A stretch of 50,682 bases of DNA from Kiloniellaceae bacterium (GTDB lineage Bacteria > Pseudomonadota > Alphaproteobacteria > Kiloniellales > J153). Position 1 is the first letter of the stretch. Each line of letters begins with the position of its first letter. The notes below the pieces were generated by a model, which was given only the letters and a program-made list of their open reading frames with translations, was not told where the DNA came from and made no database searches. The translations under genes were made by a program, and so were the position numbers. The stretch covers positions 1-50,682 of the forward strand of contig JAJFGL010000032.1 in assembly GCA_021776135.1 (NCBI GenBank). The letters are read 5' to 3'. Below are positions 26,971 to 35,201 of this stretch, piece after piece.

Positions 26971-28056
26971 ATGTCCGACACGCGACCGCGCAAGAGTCCC
27001 GGCGTTGCGGTCCGGGTCATATTGTTCGCTGCCATACCCGCGCTGGTGTTGGGCGCGGGCGGGTACTTCTATGCCAAGGGCGGGCGTTACATCAGCACGG
27101 AAAATGCCTACATCAAAGCCGAGATCGTGCAGATCGGCACCAACATCGACGGCCTCGTAACCGAAGTTTCCGCCCGCGAAAATCGGCGTGTCGCCAAGGG
27201 CGATCCGCTTTTTTCCCTTGACCCGCGCCCTTATGAAAAGGCGCTCGCGGCGGCGCAAGCCGATCTGGCGTCGGCGCGCCAGAAAATCGAATCCTTGCGC
27301 GCCCACTACCGGCAAGGACAGGTTTCCATCGCGGCGGCCCAGGAACGCATACGCTATCTGAAAATAAGCTTTACGCGGCAGGAAGAGTTATTGCGCAAGG
27401 GCCATGGCACGCAGGTCCGTTTCGACGAGATGGAACATGACTTGAACATGGCGCGGCGCAAGCTTGCCGGCGTCCGCGAAGATAACCGCATGGTCCTGGC
27501 GGAGCTATCGGGCGAGCCCGGGATATTAATCGAAGATCACCCCATATATCTCCATGCCCGGGCCGCGCGGGAGATGGCCGCCCTTAATCTATCCTACGCC
27601 CGAATTCTCGCCCCCACGAACGGCATCGTGACCAACGTCAATCTGGAACCTGGCGAATACGTCATCAAGGGACGGCCTCTCTTGGCCATCGTGGGCACGG
27701 AAAACCTGTGGGTTGAAGCCAATCTGAAGGAAGTGGACCTCGCCCACATCGAGGTCGGCCAAAAGGCGACGGCGATACTGGATAGCTTGCCCGGCGTTGA
27801 GTGGCGGGCGACCGTGGACAGTATCAGCCCCGCGACCGGCGCCGAATTTTCCGTCCTGCCGCCCCAGAACGCCACCGGCAACTGGGTCAAGGTCGTGCAG
27901 CGCGTGACCGTGCGTCTGGTATTGGCGAAGCGGCCCGGCGCCGAGGCCTTGCGGGCCGGCCTGACCGCCACGGTTCGTATCGATACCGAGCGTGAACGCG
28001 ATGTCGCGGCCCTGATCGGCAAGGTCTTCGCCGGCACCTCGAACGGCGACGAATAA
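26971..28056 (+). CDS. emrA: EmrA/HlyD-type membrane-fusion protein
   Basis: A 361-residue periplasmic adaptor. One N-terminal membrane helix (about residues 15-35, VRVILFAAIPALVLGAGGYF) is followed by a biotinyl-lipoyl-like domain (TENAYIKAEIVQIGTNIDG), a coiled coil (about 85-190) and the second lipoyl half ARILAPTNGIVTNVNLEPGE. It links the EmrB-type pump encoded 15 bp downstream to an outer-membrane channel, which is not in the window. A promoter-like TTGATT (26900), 18 bases, TAGACT (26924) lies upstream. Substrate unknown; no regulator gene is adjacent. Confidence 0.9.
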   Translation: MSDTRPRKSPGVAVRVILFAAIPALVLGAGGYFYAKGGRYISTENAYIKAEIVQIGTNIDGLVTEVSARENRRVAKGDPLFSLDPRPYEKALAAAQADLASARQKIESLRAHYRQGQVSIAAAQERIRYLKISFTRQEELLRKGHGTQVRFDEMEHDLNMARRKLAGVREDNRMVLAELSGEPGILIEDHPIYLHARAAREMAALNLSYARILAPTNGIVTNVNLEPGEYVIKGRPLLAIVGTENLWVEANLKEVDLAHIEVGQKATAILDSLPGVEWRATVDSISPATGAEFSVLPPQNATGNWVKVVQRVTVRLVLAKRPGAEALRAGLTATVRIDTERERDVAALIGKVFAGTSNGDE

Positions 28057-28071
28057 AGAAAACCGGCTGCC

Positions 28072-29613
28072 ATGGCGCAAACGGCCGCGGCCCTGGACGA
28101 CGATCCTCATCCCCAAGTCATCGACGCCCGCGCCATTTTGGTGGTGCTGGTCGCGACCTTGGCGACGGCGTCCTATGCTTTCACATGGAACTCGGTCACG
28201 GTCGCCCTGCCTCATATGAAGGGCACTTTCTCGGCGACCACGGACCAGATTACCTGGGTGATGACCGCCTATATAGTCGGCAGCGCCATCGCCACCGCGT
28301 CCGTTAGCTGGTTTTCCGGCCGCTTCGGGCGGCGCCGGGTTTTCCTGTTCGTGATCACGGGATTTACCCTGGCCCAGTTTGGCTGCGGGCTTTCTACTTC
28401 CCTGGAGTCGGAGGTTTTCTGGCGCTTCGTGCAAGGCACCATGGGGGCGCCGCTGGTGCCCTTGGCCCAGGTTTTCGCCGTCAATGCCTTTCCCAAGGAC
28501 CGCTATTTTCAGGCGACCTCGCTTTGGGCGCTTGGGTTCATCTTGGCCAATGTGACCGCGCCCACGGTGGCCGGCTATTTGATCGACGGTCCGGGTTGGC
28601 CCTGGGTATTTTATGTCACGGTACCCGTATCGGTCACCTGTCTGATCGCGGCCATTATTTTGATTCCCGAATCCCCGCGCACCGGCAAACCCATGGATTG
28701 GACCGGGTTCCTCGCCTTGATTCTGGGGATCGGCTGCTTGCAATTGATGCTTTCGCGCGGCGAGCGTCTCGACTGGTTCGACTCCGGCGAAATCATCCTC
28801 GAATCCCTCATCGCCGGTCTCTTGTTGTACATCTTCGTCGTTCAAACGGCTGTGGCGCGCAATCCCTTTGTCGACCGCTCGGTGTTTAGGGATTGGGACT
28901 TCGTACTGGGAATGGGTTTCGTGTTTTCGGTCGGGCTGGCCCTCTACATCCCCCTGCTGCTGATCCCCCTGCAGCTTCAACAATTGGCCGGATACCCCGC
29001 GTCGGAGATTGGCTTCGTGATGCTGTCGCGCGGGCTTGGCACGGCCATAAGTCTGATTGTTCTGAGCCGTTATGGAGACCGGATCGAGCCTAGATCGCTC
29101 TTGATACTGGGGCTGGCGGTCACGGGCTCAGGCGCCTGGCTGATGTCGCGCTGGACGGCGGACGTTCAGGCCTGGGACGTGATCCTGTCAAACTTCGTCA
29201 TGGGTATCGCCACCGGGTCCGTCTGGGCGCCCATGAACAAGATGACCCTCTCGGGACTGCCCAAGCGGGTGCAGGATCAAAGCTTCGCCATGTTCTACCT
29301 GGTCTTCGACATGGGGAACGCCATTGGAATCGCCCTGATCGTTTCGCTGTTTACCCGCCACAGCCAGATCGGTTACGCCCTCTTCGCCGCGCATATCTCG
29401 CCCTACAATCCGGCCCTGAGCAAATCCGGCGGGGGATGGGATATCGAGAATACCGAAGGGCTGATCGCCCTCAGCGACGAGGTCGCCAGACAGGCCGCCG
29501 CCGTTGCCTTCAATAACTGCTATCTGATTGTGTCCATCATTCTTTTCGGGCTGATCCCCTTTGTCCTCCTGTTCCGGAAACACCGGTCTCTTGGCGCCGC
29601 TAACGCCCGCTAA
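28072..29613 (+). CDS. emrB: EmrB/DHA2-type major facilitator exporter
   Basis: A 513-residue inner-membrane proton-driven exporter of the 14-helix DHA2 family. Signs are the first-helix region (LVVLVATLATASYAFTWNSV), the motif A loop WFSGRFGRRR between helices 2 and 3, and motif C-like GFILANVTAPTVAGYLIDGP. It forms a pair with the adaptor gene upstream (15-bp gap), so a tripartite drug or metabolite efflux system is likely. It converges on the pentapeptide gene with 26 bp between the stops. Confidence 0.92.
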   Translation: MAQTAAALDDDPHPQVIDARAILVVLVATLATASYAFTWNSVTVALPHMKGTFSATTDQITWVMTAYIVGSAIATASVSWFSGRFGRRRVFLFVITGFTLAQFGCGLSTSLESEVFWRFVQGTMGAPLVPLAQVFAVNAFPKDRYFQATSLWALGFILANVTAPTVAGYLIDGPGWPWVFYVTVPVSVTCLIAAIILIPESPRTGKPMDWTGFLALILGIGCLQLMLSRGERLDWFDSGEIILESLIAGLLLYIFVVQTAVARNPFVDRSVFRDWDFVLGMGFVFSVGLALYIPLLLIPLQLQQLAGYPASEIGFVMLSRGLGTAISLIVLSRYGDRIEPRSLLILGLAVTGSGAWLMSRWTADVQAWDVILSNFVMGIATGSVWAPMNKMTLSGLPKRVQDQSFAMFYLVFDMGNAIGIALIVSLFTRHSQIGYALFAAHISPYNPALSKSGGGWDIENTEGLIALSDEVARQAAAVAFNNCYLIVSIILFGLIPFVLLFRKHRSLGAANAR

Positions 29614-29639
29614 CCGCGCCGGCCGACCCATAGCGCGGC

Positions 29640-30335
29640 TTACTCGTCGTGCGCGCAGGGCCAGGTGGTAGGCCTTCGGAGGTGGCTTGGGAGCTTGGTC
29701 TTGGCGTCGCCGCAGGCAATGTCGATCTGCTGCTGGGTCAGGCCCTCGGTCCGCGAAAGATCGACGCCCTCGAAATGGGTTTGCAGCATATAGGCTTCGT
29801 CAAACCGCGCGCCGGCCAGTTTCGCGCCGCTGAATTCGGCGCGCGCGATATAGGCTTGGCGCAACCCGGCTCCTTCCAGGTTCGCCCCCTTGAACAGGAC
29901 GCGGCCAAACTCGGCCTTGGTGAGATCGGCGCCCGCAAGAGTCGCGCCGCTTAGGTTCGCCCGGGACAGCTCCGCCTTGCCGAGCTTGACGCCGGTTAAA
30001 TTCGCGCCCTCGAAGTCGGTTCGATAGCCATGGACCTTGGTCATGTCGGCGCCTTCCAGGTTCGCGCCGCGCAGGTGGGCGGCCATGAGGTTCGCGCCGG
30101 CCAGATTCGCCCCGGCCAGATTCGCTTCCCTCAGGTCGCTACCGCTCAAATCGGTCCATGTCAGGATGGCGCCAGTCAGACTCGCGCCGCGCAGAATCAG
30201 GCGCTCCTTCTCGCACTTGCTCCAATCGACCCCCGGCTTCGGCCGGTCGCGGCACTTGGCGAGCGCCTCTGGCGCCGCCAGGGCGAAGATCAGAAGCAAC
30301 AGCCCTAGAATCAGCGGCAGCTTGCGCATTTTCAT
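29640..30335 (-). CDS. Secreted pentapeptide-repeat protein
   Basis: A 231-residue protein with an N-terminal signal peptide (KLPLILGLLLLIFALAAPEA) and, from about residue 48 to 205, consecutive A(N/D)LxG pentapeptides (LREANLAGANLAGANLMAAH and so on) that fold into a right-handed four-sided helix. A short Cys-containing N-terminal segment (CRDRPKPGVDWSKCEK) and the C-terminal block (QQIDIACGDAKTKLP) cap the repeat. Exported pentapeptide proteins are common and mostly without known role; gyrase-mimicking members are cytoplasmic, so that role is unlikely here. Confidence 0.88.
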   Translation of the reverse strand: MKMRKLPLILGLLLLIFALAAPEALAKCRDRPKPGVDWSKCEKERLILRGASLTGAILTWTDLSGSDLREANLAGANLAGANLMAAHLRGANLEGADMTKVHGYRTDFEGANLTGVKLGKAELSRANLSGATLAGADLTKAEFGRVLFKGANLEGAGLRQAYIARAEFSGAKLAGARFDEAYMLQTHFEGVDLSRTEGLTQQQIDIACGDAKTKLPSHLRRPTTWPCAHDE

Positions 30336-30453
30336 AACCGGCCCGCGTGGACCGGCGGGAACCGCCTAGTAAATCCAGACATCCGCAGCCTCCTTTCGGT
30401 CGAGAATAACCGGAAATTTACGTCGTGACCCTCAATAAACAGCTTACACCGGC

Positions 30454-30621
30454 TTAGGGCCTGTGGACACTAAGGATCCCGCCTCGGCGGGATTGGACCA
30501 GAATGACGCGAGGCCGCGTCGCTTGTCCTTGAATATGCTCAGCATGTCCTGCGTCCGCGCTCCTAACCTCGCGTCATTCTGGCCCAACCGCGGCGGTATC
30601 CTAAGTGTCCACAGGCCCTAA
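30454..30621. mobile_element. MITE-like palindromic element
   Basis: 168 bp with imperfect terminal inverted repeats of about 54 bp. The ends read TTAGGGCCTGTGGACACTAA and TTAGTGTCC.. in reverse, and the inner ends CCAGAATGACGCGAGG and CCTCGCGTCATTCTGG match exactly. The centre (CTTGTCCTTGAATATGCTC) is unpaired. TA flanks both ends, which fits a TA-targeting transposase such as IS630-type, but no transposase is present. It sits in the gap between the pentapeptide and nnrS genes; the rest of that gap shows no gene. Confidence 0.75.
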
Positions 30622-30636
30622 AGTCATTGATGCCGG

Positions 30637-31836
30637 TCAATCGCCCCGCCGGCCCAACAAGGCGGGACCGCAAACAATTAGGAACAATGCGAAGGCCCCC
30701 ACCCAGGCGAGGGCGGCGAGGCCCAGCAGGGCGGTTTCCTGGGCGCCGGCCAGGGGTGAAACAATCCGCGCCAGGGCCGCCAGGGTTATGAGCAGAAAGG
30801 CGGCGGTCAGGCCAGGGCCCGCGTGCAGGGCCCGCCCAGAATGGCCCAGGGTGGCGCGGCTCATCACCGCCAGGGTCATGGACCCGATGGCCCCCGCCGT
30901 TAGCGCATGTATGGCGGCGCTTTGCGGCAAGGCCGGCCACCAGACGCTGAGCGCGATCAGGCCCAGGCCGATGGGAATCCAGAGGTAGGCGAGGTGCAGT
31001 ATCCACACCAGGGCTTCCGCCCCGGTCAGGTGGCCGCGCCAGCGCCCCAGGCGGATCAGGTTCCCGGCGGCGGCCAAGGCCATGAGGCCGCCGGTGATAG
31101 TGGCCTCGGGCAAGATCGTCCAAGCGGTCAAAGCGGCCAGGGTCAGCACCAGAACCGCGCCGTCGAAGCGGGCGAAGGCGGCGGGCAGGGAGGTAGCCCC
31201 GCGCTTGACCAGCCAATTGCGGGAAAAGCTCGGCACGATACGCCCGCCGATCATGGTTATCAGGCCGACCGGCACCAGGATGGCCAGGCGCGATTCCAGG
31301 CCCCCGGTCCCGATATCGCTTAAGGCGGCGTAGTGCGCGCCGGTATTGGCGAGCGCGAAGACAAACACCGCCAGGACCGGCGGCAGGTTGCGCCAGTTCC
31401 GGCCCGCTAGAATTTCGCGCAGGACGACGGCGCCGAAAACAAACAGGAAGGAAACATCCACCGCCGCCGCGATCTCCGGCCCGATGGCGGCCGAAAAGGC
31501 CATGGCGCCCCGTCCGGCGAGCCACAGCCCAGCCAGTGCGGCCAGGGGCCAGCCCCGCAGGGGCAGGCGCCCGGTCCAGTTGGGAATCGCGGTCAGCAGG
31601 AACCCGGCCATGACGGCGGCGGTGTAGCCGAACAGGAGTTCATGGGCGTGCCAGCCAAGGGGCTCAAAGGCGCTGGGTATCGCCAGGTAACCGAATATGG
31701 CCGCCAGGGCCAAGGGCAGGGATACAAGCGCCCAAAGCCCGGCCATGAAAAAGAACGGCCGGAAGCCGAGCGACAGAATCGCCGGCCCAGAGTAGGCCCG
31801 GCGTTCCGGCGCGGCGGAAGATTCGCTAGAGGTCAT
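30637..31836 (-). CDS. nnrS: NnrS-family membrane protein
   Basis: A 399-residue polytopic protein with about 12 predicted helices. Family marks include LGFRPFFFMAGLWALVSLPL near residue 24, GWHAHELLFGYTAAVMAGFL, GGRIVPSFSRNWL and AIHALTAGAIGSMTLAVMSR. NnrS is a haem- and copper-containing membrane protein linked to nitric-oxide stress and denitrification regulons in other Proteobacteria. No NO-responsive regulator or reductase is nearby, so the link here is by family only. Likely monocistronic, starting 24 bp upstream of the end of higA on the same strand. Confidence 0.9.
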   Translation of the reverse strand: MTSSESSAAPERRAYSGPAILSLGFRPFFFMAGLWALVSLPLALAAIFGYLAIPSAFEPLGWHAHELLFGYTAAVMAGFLLTAIPNWTGRLPLRGWPLAALAGLWLAGRGAMAFSAAIGPEIAAAVDVSFLFVFGAVVLREILAGRNWRNLPPVLAVFVFALANTGAHYAALSDIGTGGLESRLAILVPVGLITMIGGRIVPSFSRNWLVKRGATSLPAAFARFDGAVLVLTLAALTAWTILPEATITGGLMALAAAGNLIRLGRWRGHLTGAEALVWILHLAYLWIPIGLGLIALSVWWPALPQSAAIHALTAGAIGSMTLAVMSRATLGHSGRALHAGPGLTAAFLLITLAALARIVSPLAGAQETALLGLAALAWVGAFALFLIVCGPALLGRRGD

Positions 31837-31859
31837 GGGCTTAAAGACTCACGGCGGTA

Positions 31860-32147
31860 CTATGCGGCCAAGATGCGTTTTACTTTGATCTTGCGTTCCA
31901 GATCGCGCGACTGGGCGAGGTCGAAGGCCATCTGCATGCCAAGCCAGGTTTCCGGCGTCGAGCCGAAGGCCTTCGACAGCCGGTATGCCATTTCGATGGA
32001 AACCGCCGCCTTTTCGTTCACCAGGTTAGAAAGCGTTTGGCGCCCGACGCCAAGCCGCCGCGACCCCTCGGTGACCGACAGGGCCAAGGGTTTCAGGCAG
32101 TCCTCGCGCACAATGGCGCCCGGATGCACGGGATTCTTCATGGCCAT
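31860..32147 (-). CDS. higA: HigA antitoxin (helix-turn-helix)
   Basis: A 95-residue Xre-type antitoxin. PVHPGAIVREDCLKPLALSV is the family N-terminus and GSRRLGVGRQTLSNLVNEKA is the helix-turn-helix. The C-terminal segment (FGSTPETWLGMQMAFDLAQS) binds the toxin. In HigBA modules the antitoxin gene follows the toxin gene, as here (11-bp gap). It should repress the operon by binding over its promoter. Confidence 0.92.
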   Translation of the reverse strand: MAMKNPVHPGAIVREDCLKPLALSVTEGSRRLGVGRQTLSNLVNEKAAVSIEMAYRLSKAFGSTPETWLGMQMAFDLAQSRDLERKIKVKRILAA

Positions 32148-32158
32148 GTCAACGTCTC

Positions 32159-32437
32159 CTAGTGATAATCAAGATAATCGATATCCACGGCATGACCGTC
32201 CTCGAACCGGAATGTCACCCGCCAGTTGCCCGTGACCGAAACCGCGAATTGACCCTTTAGACGGCCTTTGAGCCGATGCAATCGAAAACCAGGCAGGTCC
32301 ATTCCTTCGGGACCACAACTTCGGTCCAATGCGGTCAGGATACGCCCAAGTTTCGCGGCGTGGTCCGGTGCGATTCTCGCCGCTCTGCCGCCCTGATAAA
32401 GTGCTTTCAAACCACGATTTCGGAACGATTTAATCAC
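32159..32437 (-). CDS. higB: HigB toxin (RelE-fold mRNA interferase)
   Basis: A 92-residue toxin with the HigB layout: MIKSFRNRGLKALYQGG, LPGFRLHRLKGRLKGQFAVS, VTGNWRVTFRFEDG and DIDYLDYH at the end. HigB cuts mRNA on the ribosome. GTG at 32437 is the start. Because the promoter -10 (32444-32449) lies only 7 bases away, transcription should begin at or next to the start codon, so the message may be leaderless. Confidence 0.92.
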   Translation of the reverse strand: MIKSFRNRGLKALYQGGRAARIAPDHAAKLGRILTALDRSCGPEGMDLPGFRLHRLKGRLKGQFAVSVTGNWRVTFRFEDGHAVDIDYLDYH

Positions 32438-32472
32438 CCGTCAAGTGTACGGTGACAATCGACAGATGTCAA
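32434..32472 (-). promoter_or_regulatory. higBA promoter with overlapping dyad
   Basis: On the minus strand TTGACA (32467-32472), 17 bases and TACACT (32444-32449) form a strong promoter. TCACC (32434-32438) and GGTGA (32451-32455) make a dyad that covers the -10 and the start codon and is a candidate HigA operator. Confidence 0.6.
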
Positions 32473-32581
32473 AAACAATCAGCCGGAACTCAACACTGAT
32501 AGAGGGGAAGGTTTGCTTGCTAGACCTGCCCCCGCACAATCCCCCTGGCCCGGTCCGCCGGGGCGCGCTATATCCAGTGTC

Positions 32582-32779
32582 ATGGACGTATTCATTCCCA
32601 TACTGGTCGCGGTGGCGCTTCTGGCCGTGGTGGTGGTTCTCTTGGCCGGTGTGGTGGGCATGGCCAAGGGCGGGGATTTCAACCGCAAGTACGGCAACAA
32701 GCTCATGCGCTGGCGCGTGGCCTTGCAGGGCACGGCGGTTCTGCTGGTCATCGCCGCCGCCTTCCTGTCGCGCGGCTAA
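32582..32779 (+). CDS. HIG1-domain small membrane protein
   Basis: A 65-residue protein with two membrane helices (about residues 4-26 and 46-63) joined by GMAKGGDFNRKYGNKLMRWR, the loop typical of hypoxia-induced HIG1 proteins. In mitochondria these tune cytochrome oxidase assembly; bacterial homologues are found in Alphaproteobacteria next to the adenosyltransferase gene. The start at 32582 is the first ATG; a longer frame from 32513 lacks family resemblance. It ends 4 bp before the next gene. Confidence 0.85.
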   Translation: MDVFIPILVAVALLAVVVVLLAGVVGMAKGGDFNRKYGNKLMRWRVALQGTAVLLVIAAAFLSRG

Positions 32780-32783
32780 CACC

Positions 32784-33347
32784 ATGGTCAAGCTGACCAA
32801 GATCTACACCCGCGGCGGCGACCAGGGCGAAACCTCCCTTGGCGGCGGCGCGCGGGTGCCCAAGCACGCGGCCCGAGTCGCCGCTTACGGCACTGTGGAC
32901 GAGGCCAATGCCGCGCTCGGCCTGGCTCGCCTGCATACGGATGGCGCGCTGGATGAAATCCTGGCGCGGCTTCAAAACGACCTCTTCGATCTGGGCGCCG
33001 ATCTGTGCCGGCCCGAGCGCGAAAATGAAAAAGGCCCGGTCTTGCGTATGACCGCCGCCCAGACCGGGCGTCTGGAGCGCGAAATCGACGCGGTCAACGC
33101 CAAGCTCGCGCCCCTGAATAGTTTCGTCCTGCCCGGCGGCGCCCCGGCGGCAGCGTACCTGCATCTGGCGCGCACCCTGGCGCGCCGGGCCGAGCGGGAC
33201 ATGACCGCCTTGGCCGAAAGCGAAGCGGTCAATCCCGAGGCGATCCGCTACATCAACCGCTTGTCCGACCTCTTGTTCGTCCTGGCCCGCCACGCCAACG
33301 GGGACGGAGCCCAGGACGTGCTGTGGCGGCCGGGCGCCCACGGCTAG
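32784..33347 (+). CDS. PduO-type ATP:cob(I)alamin adenosyltransferase
   Basis: A 187-residue enzyme that transfers adenosyl from ATP to cob(I)alamin to make coenzyme B12. The ATP loop is TRGGDQGETSLGGG (residues 9-22), then YGTVDEANAALG, and at the C-terminus ARRAERDM and YINRLSDLLFVLARHAN. This cofactor is needed by the ethylmalonyl-CoA mutase encoded in the same window, so the two are likely functionally linked. It probably forms an operon with the HIG1 gene just upstream. Confidence 0.94.
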   Translation: MVKLTKIYTRGGDQGETSLGGGARVPKHAARVAAYGTVDEANAALGLARLHTDGALDEILARLQNDLFDLGADLCRPERENEKGPVLRMTAAQTGRLEREIDAVNAKLAPLNSFVLPGGAPAAAYLHLARTLARRAERDMTALAESEAVNPEAIRYINRLSDLLFVLARHANGDGAQDVLWRPGAHG

Positions 33348-33387
33348 GGAATCCATCCCGCTTTGGCGCGGAAAACCTATGGTTTTT

Positions 33388-33400
33388 GCGTGTCACACGC
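33388..33400. promoter_or_regulatory. Dyad upstream of the etfB promoter
   Basis: GCGTGTCACACGC has perfect 6-bp arms around one base and ends two bases before the -35 box, the usual place for an activator or repressor site. No cognate regulator is identified. Confidence 0.35.
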
Positions 33401-33402
33401 CG

Positions 33403-33432
33403 TTGACACGGGGCTTTTCCCGGACTTATTGT
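33403..33432 (+). promoter_or_regulatory. etfBA-hbd promoter
   Basis: TTGACA (33403-33408), 18 bases and TATTGT (33427-33432) form a good sigma-70 promoter about 50 bp before etfB. Confidence 0.55.
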
Positions 33433-33483
33433 GCACCTGCGAAATATCCCCGATTCCACCCATAAACGGCGGCAGGCGACACT

Positions 33484-34233
33484 ATGAAGGTTCTGATTCC
33501 CATAAAGCGCGTCATCGACGCGAACGTGAAGGTCCGGGTCAAGGCCGACAAAACCGGAGTCGAGCTAACCAACGTCAAAATGGCCATGAACCCCTTTTGC
33601 GAGATCGCGGTGGAAGAAGCGATCCGCCTGAAAGAGGCAGGCAAGGTGAGCGAGATCGTCGTGGTATCCGCCGGCGGCGCACAGTGCCAGGAGACCATCC
33701 GTACCGCCTTGGCCATGGGCGCCGACCGGGGCATCCTGATCCAAAGCGATGTGGCCTTGGAGCCCCTGGGAATAGCCAAGCTGCTGAAGGCCGCGGTGGA
33801 AAAGGAAGAGGCCGGGCTGGTCCTTCTGGGCAAGCAGGCCATCGACGGCGACAATAACCAGACCGGACAGATGCTGGCCGGGCTTCTGGGTTGGCCCCAG
33901 GGCACCTTCGCCTCCAAGATCGTGCTCGAGGACGGATCGCTGAAAGCGACGCGCGAGGTCGATGGCGGACTGGAGACGGTGGCGCTTAAAATGCCCGCTG
34001 TTGTGACCGTGGACTTGCGGCTGAATGAACCGCGCTATGCCTCCCTGCCCAATATCATGAAGGCCAAGAAAAAGCCCATCGATACCCTATCGCCGGAAGA
34101 CCTGGGCGTGGACGTGACCCCGCGCCTGACCGTGGTGGAGGTGGTCGAGCCGGATTCGCGCAAGGCCGGTGTCGTGGTCGCCAGCGTCGCCGAGCTGGTG
34201 GACAAACTGAAGAACGAAGCGAAGGTAATCTGA
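33484..34233 (+). CDS. etfB: Electron-transfer flavoprotein beta subunit
   Basis: A 249-residue EtfB, which binds AMP and pairs with EtfA to carry electrons from acyl-CoA dehydrogenases to the quinone pool. Family marks are [20 protein letters not shown], the conserved [20 protein letters not shown] and [20 protein letters not shown]. It is followed by etfA after a single base, so both are one operon. The weak AGG before the ATG suggests moderate translation. Confidence 0.96.
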   Translation: MKVLIPIKRVIDANVKVRVKADKTGVELTNVKMAMNPFCEIAVEEAIRLKEAGKVSEIVVVSAGGAQCQETIRTALAMGADRGILIQSDVALEPLGIAKLLKAAVEKEEAGLVLLGKQAIDGDNNQTGQMLAGLLGWPQGTFASKIVLEDGSLKATREVDGGLETVALKMPAVVTVDLRLNEPRYASLPNIMKAKKKPIDTLSPEDLGVDVTPRLTVVEVVEPDSRKAGVVVASVAELVDKLKNEAKVI

Positions 34234-34234
34234 C

Positions 34235-35167
34235 ATGAGCGTCCTAGTCGTCGCCGAGCACGATAACGCCGGCCTGAAACCCGCCACGCTCAACACCGTG
34301 ACCGCCGCCGGGCAATTGGGCGGCGATGTCGCCGTGCTGATCGCCGGATCGGATTGCGCCGCCGCCGCCGCCGCCGCCGCCAAGGTGCCGGGCGTCGCCA
34401 AGGTGCTGATCGCCGACGCGCCCGAATACGGCGCCATGCTGGCGGAGAACCTGGCGCCGCTGATCGTCAAGCTGGCCGGGGATTACACCCATGTCCTGGC
34501 CCCGGCCACGACCTTCGGCAAGAACGTCCTGCCGCGTGCCGCCGCCTTGCTCGACGTGCAGCAAATTTCCGAAATCAGCGCCATCCTGGACGCGGATACC
34601 TTCGTGCGCCCCATCTATGCCGGCAACGCCATGTTGACGGTGAAGTCCGGCGACGCGGTCAAGCTGCTCACCGTGCGCGCGACCGCCTTCGATCCGGCGC
34701 CCGAGGACGGCGGCTCGGCGGCCAGCGAAACCTTGGACGCGACCGGCGACAGCGGCCTCGCCACTTTCGTCGGCCAGGAGCTTAGCAAGTCGGAACGGCC
34801 CGAGCTGACCACGGCGGGCATTGTTATCTCCGGCGGCCGCGGCATGCAGTCGGGCGAGAACTTCGCCATGTTGGAGCGCATCGCCGACAAGCTGGGCGCC
34901 GCCGTGGGCGCCAGCCGCGCCGCCGTCGACGCCGGCTTCGTGCCCAACGACTATCAGGTCGGGCAGACCGGCAAGGTGGTCGCTCCCGACCTCTATATCG
35001 CGGTCGGCATTTCCGGCGCCATACAGCACCTGGCCGGCATGAAGGATTCCAAGGTTATCGTCGCCATCAACAAGGACGAAGAGGCGCCCATCTTCCAGGT
35101 CGCCGATTACGGTCTGGTCGCCGATCTCTTCGAGGCGGTGCCGGAGTTGGAAAAGGAATTGGGCTGA
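34235..35167 (+). CDS. etfA: Electron-transfer flavoprotein alpha subunit
   Basis: A 310-residue EtfA, the FAD-binding subunit. The C-terminal FAD domain shows [57 protein letters not shown] and [20 protein letters not shown]. The N-terminal part contains an unusual Ala-rich run ([13 protein letters not shown]). It would receive electrons from Mcd or other acyl-CoA dehydrogenases and pass them to ETF:quinone oxidoreductase, which is not in the window. Confidence 0.96.
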   Translation: MSVLVVAEHDNAGLKPATLNTVTAAGQLGGDVAVLIAGSDCAAAAAAAAKVPGVAKVLIADAPEYGAMLAENLAPLIVKLAGDYTHVLAPATTFGKNVLPRAAALLDVQQISEISAILDADTFVRPIYAGNAMLTVKSGDAVKLLTVRATAFDPAPEDGGSAASETLDATGDSGLATFVGQELSKSERPELTTAGIVISGGRGMQSGENFAMLERIADKLGAAVGASRAAVDAGFVPNDYQVGQTGKVVAPDLYIAVGISGAIQHLAGMKDSKVIVAINKDEEAPIFQVADYGLVADLFEAVPELEKELG

Positions 35168-35201
35168 GCCCTAGGCCCTAGAACCAAGCAAGGCGGGATA
35201 G

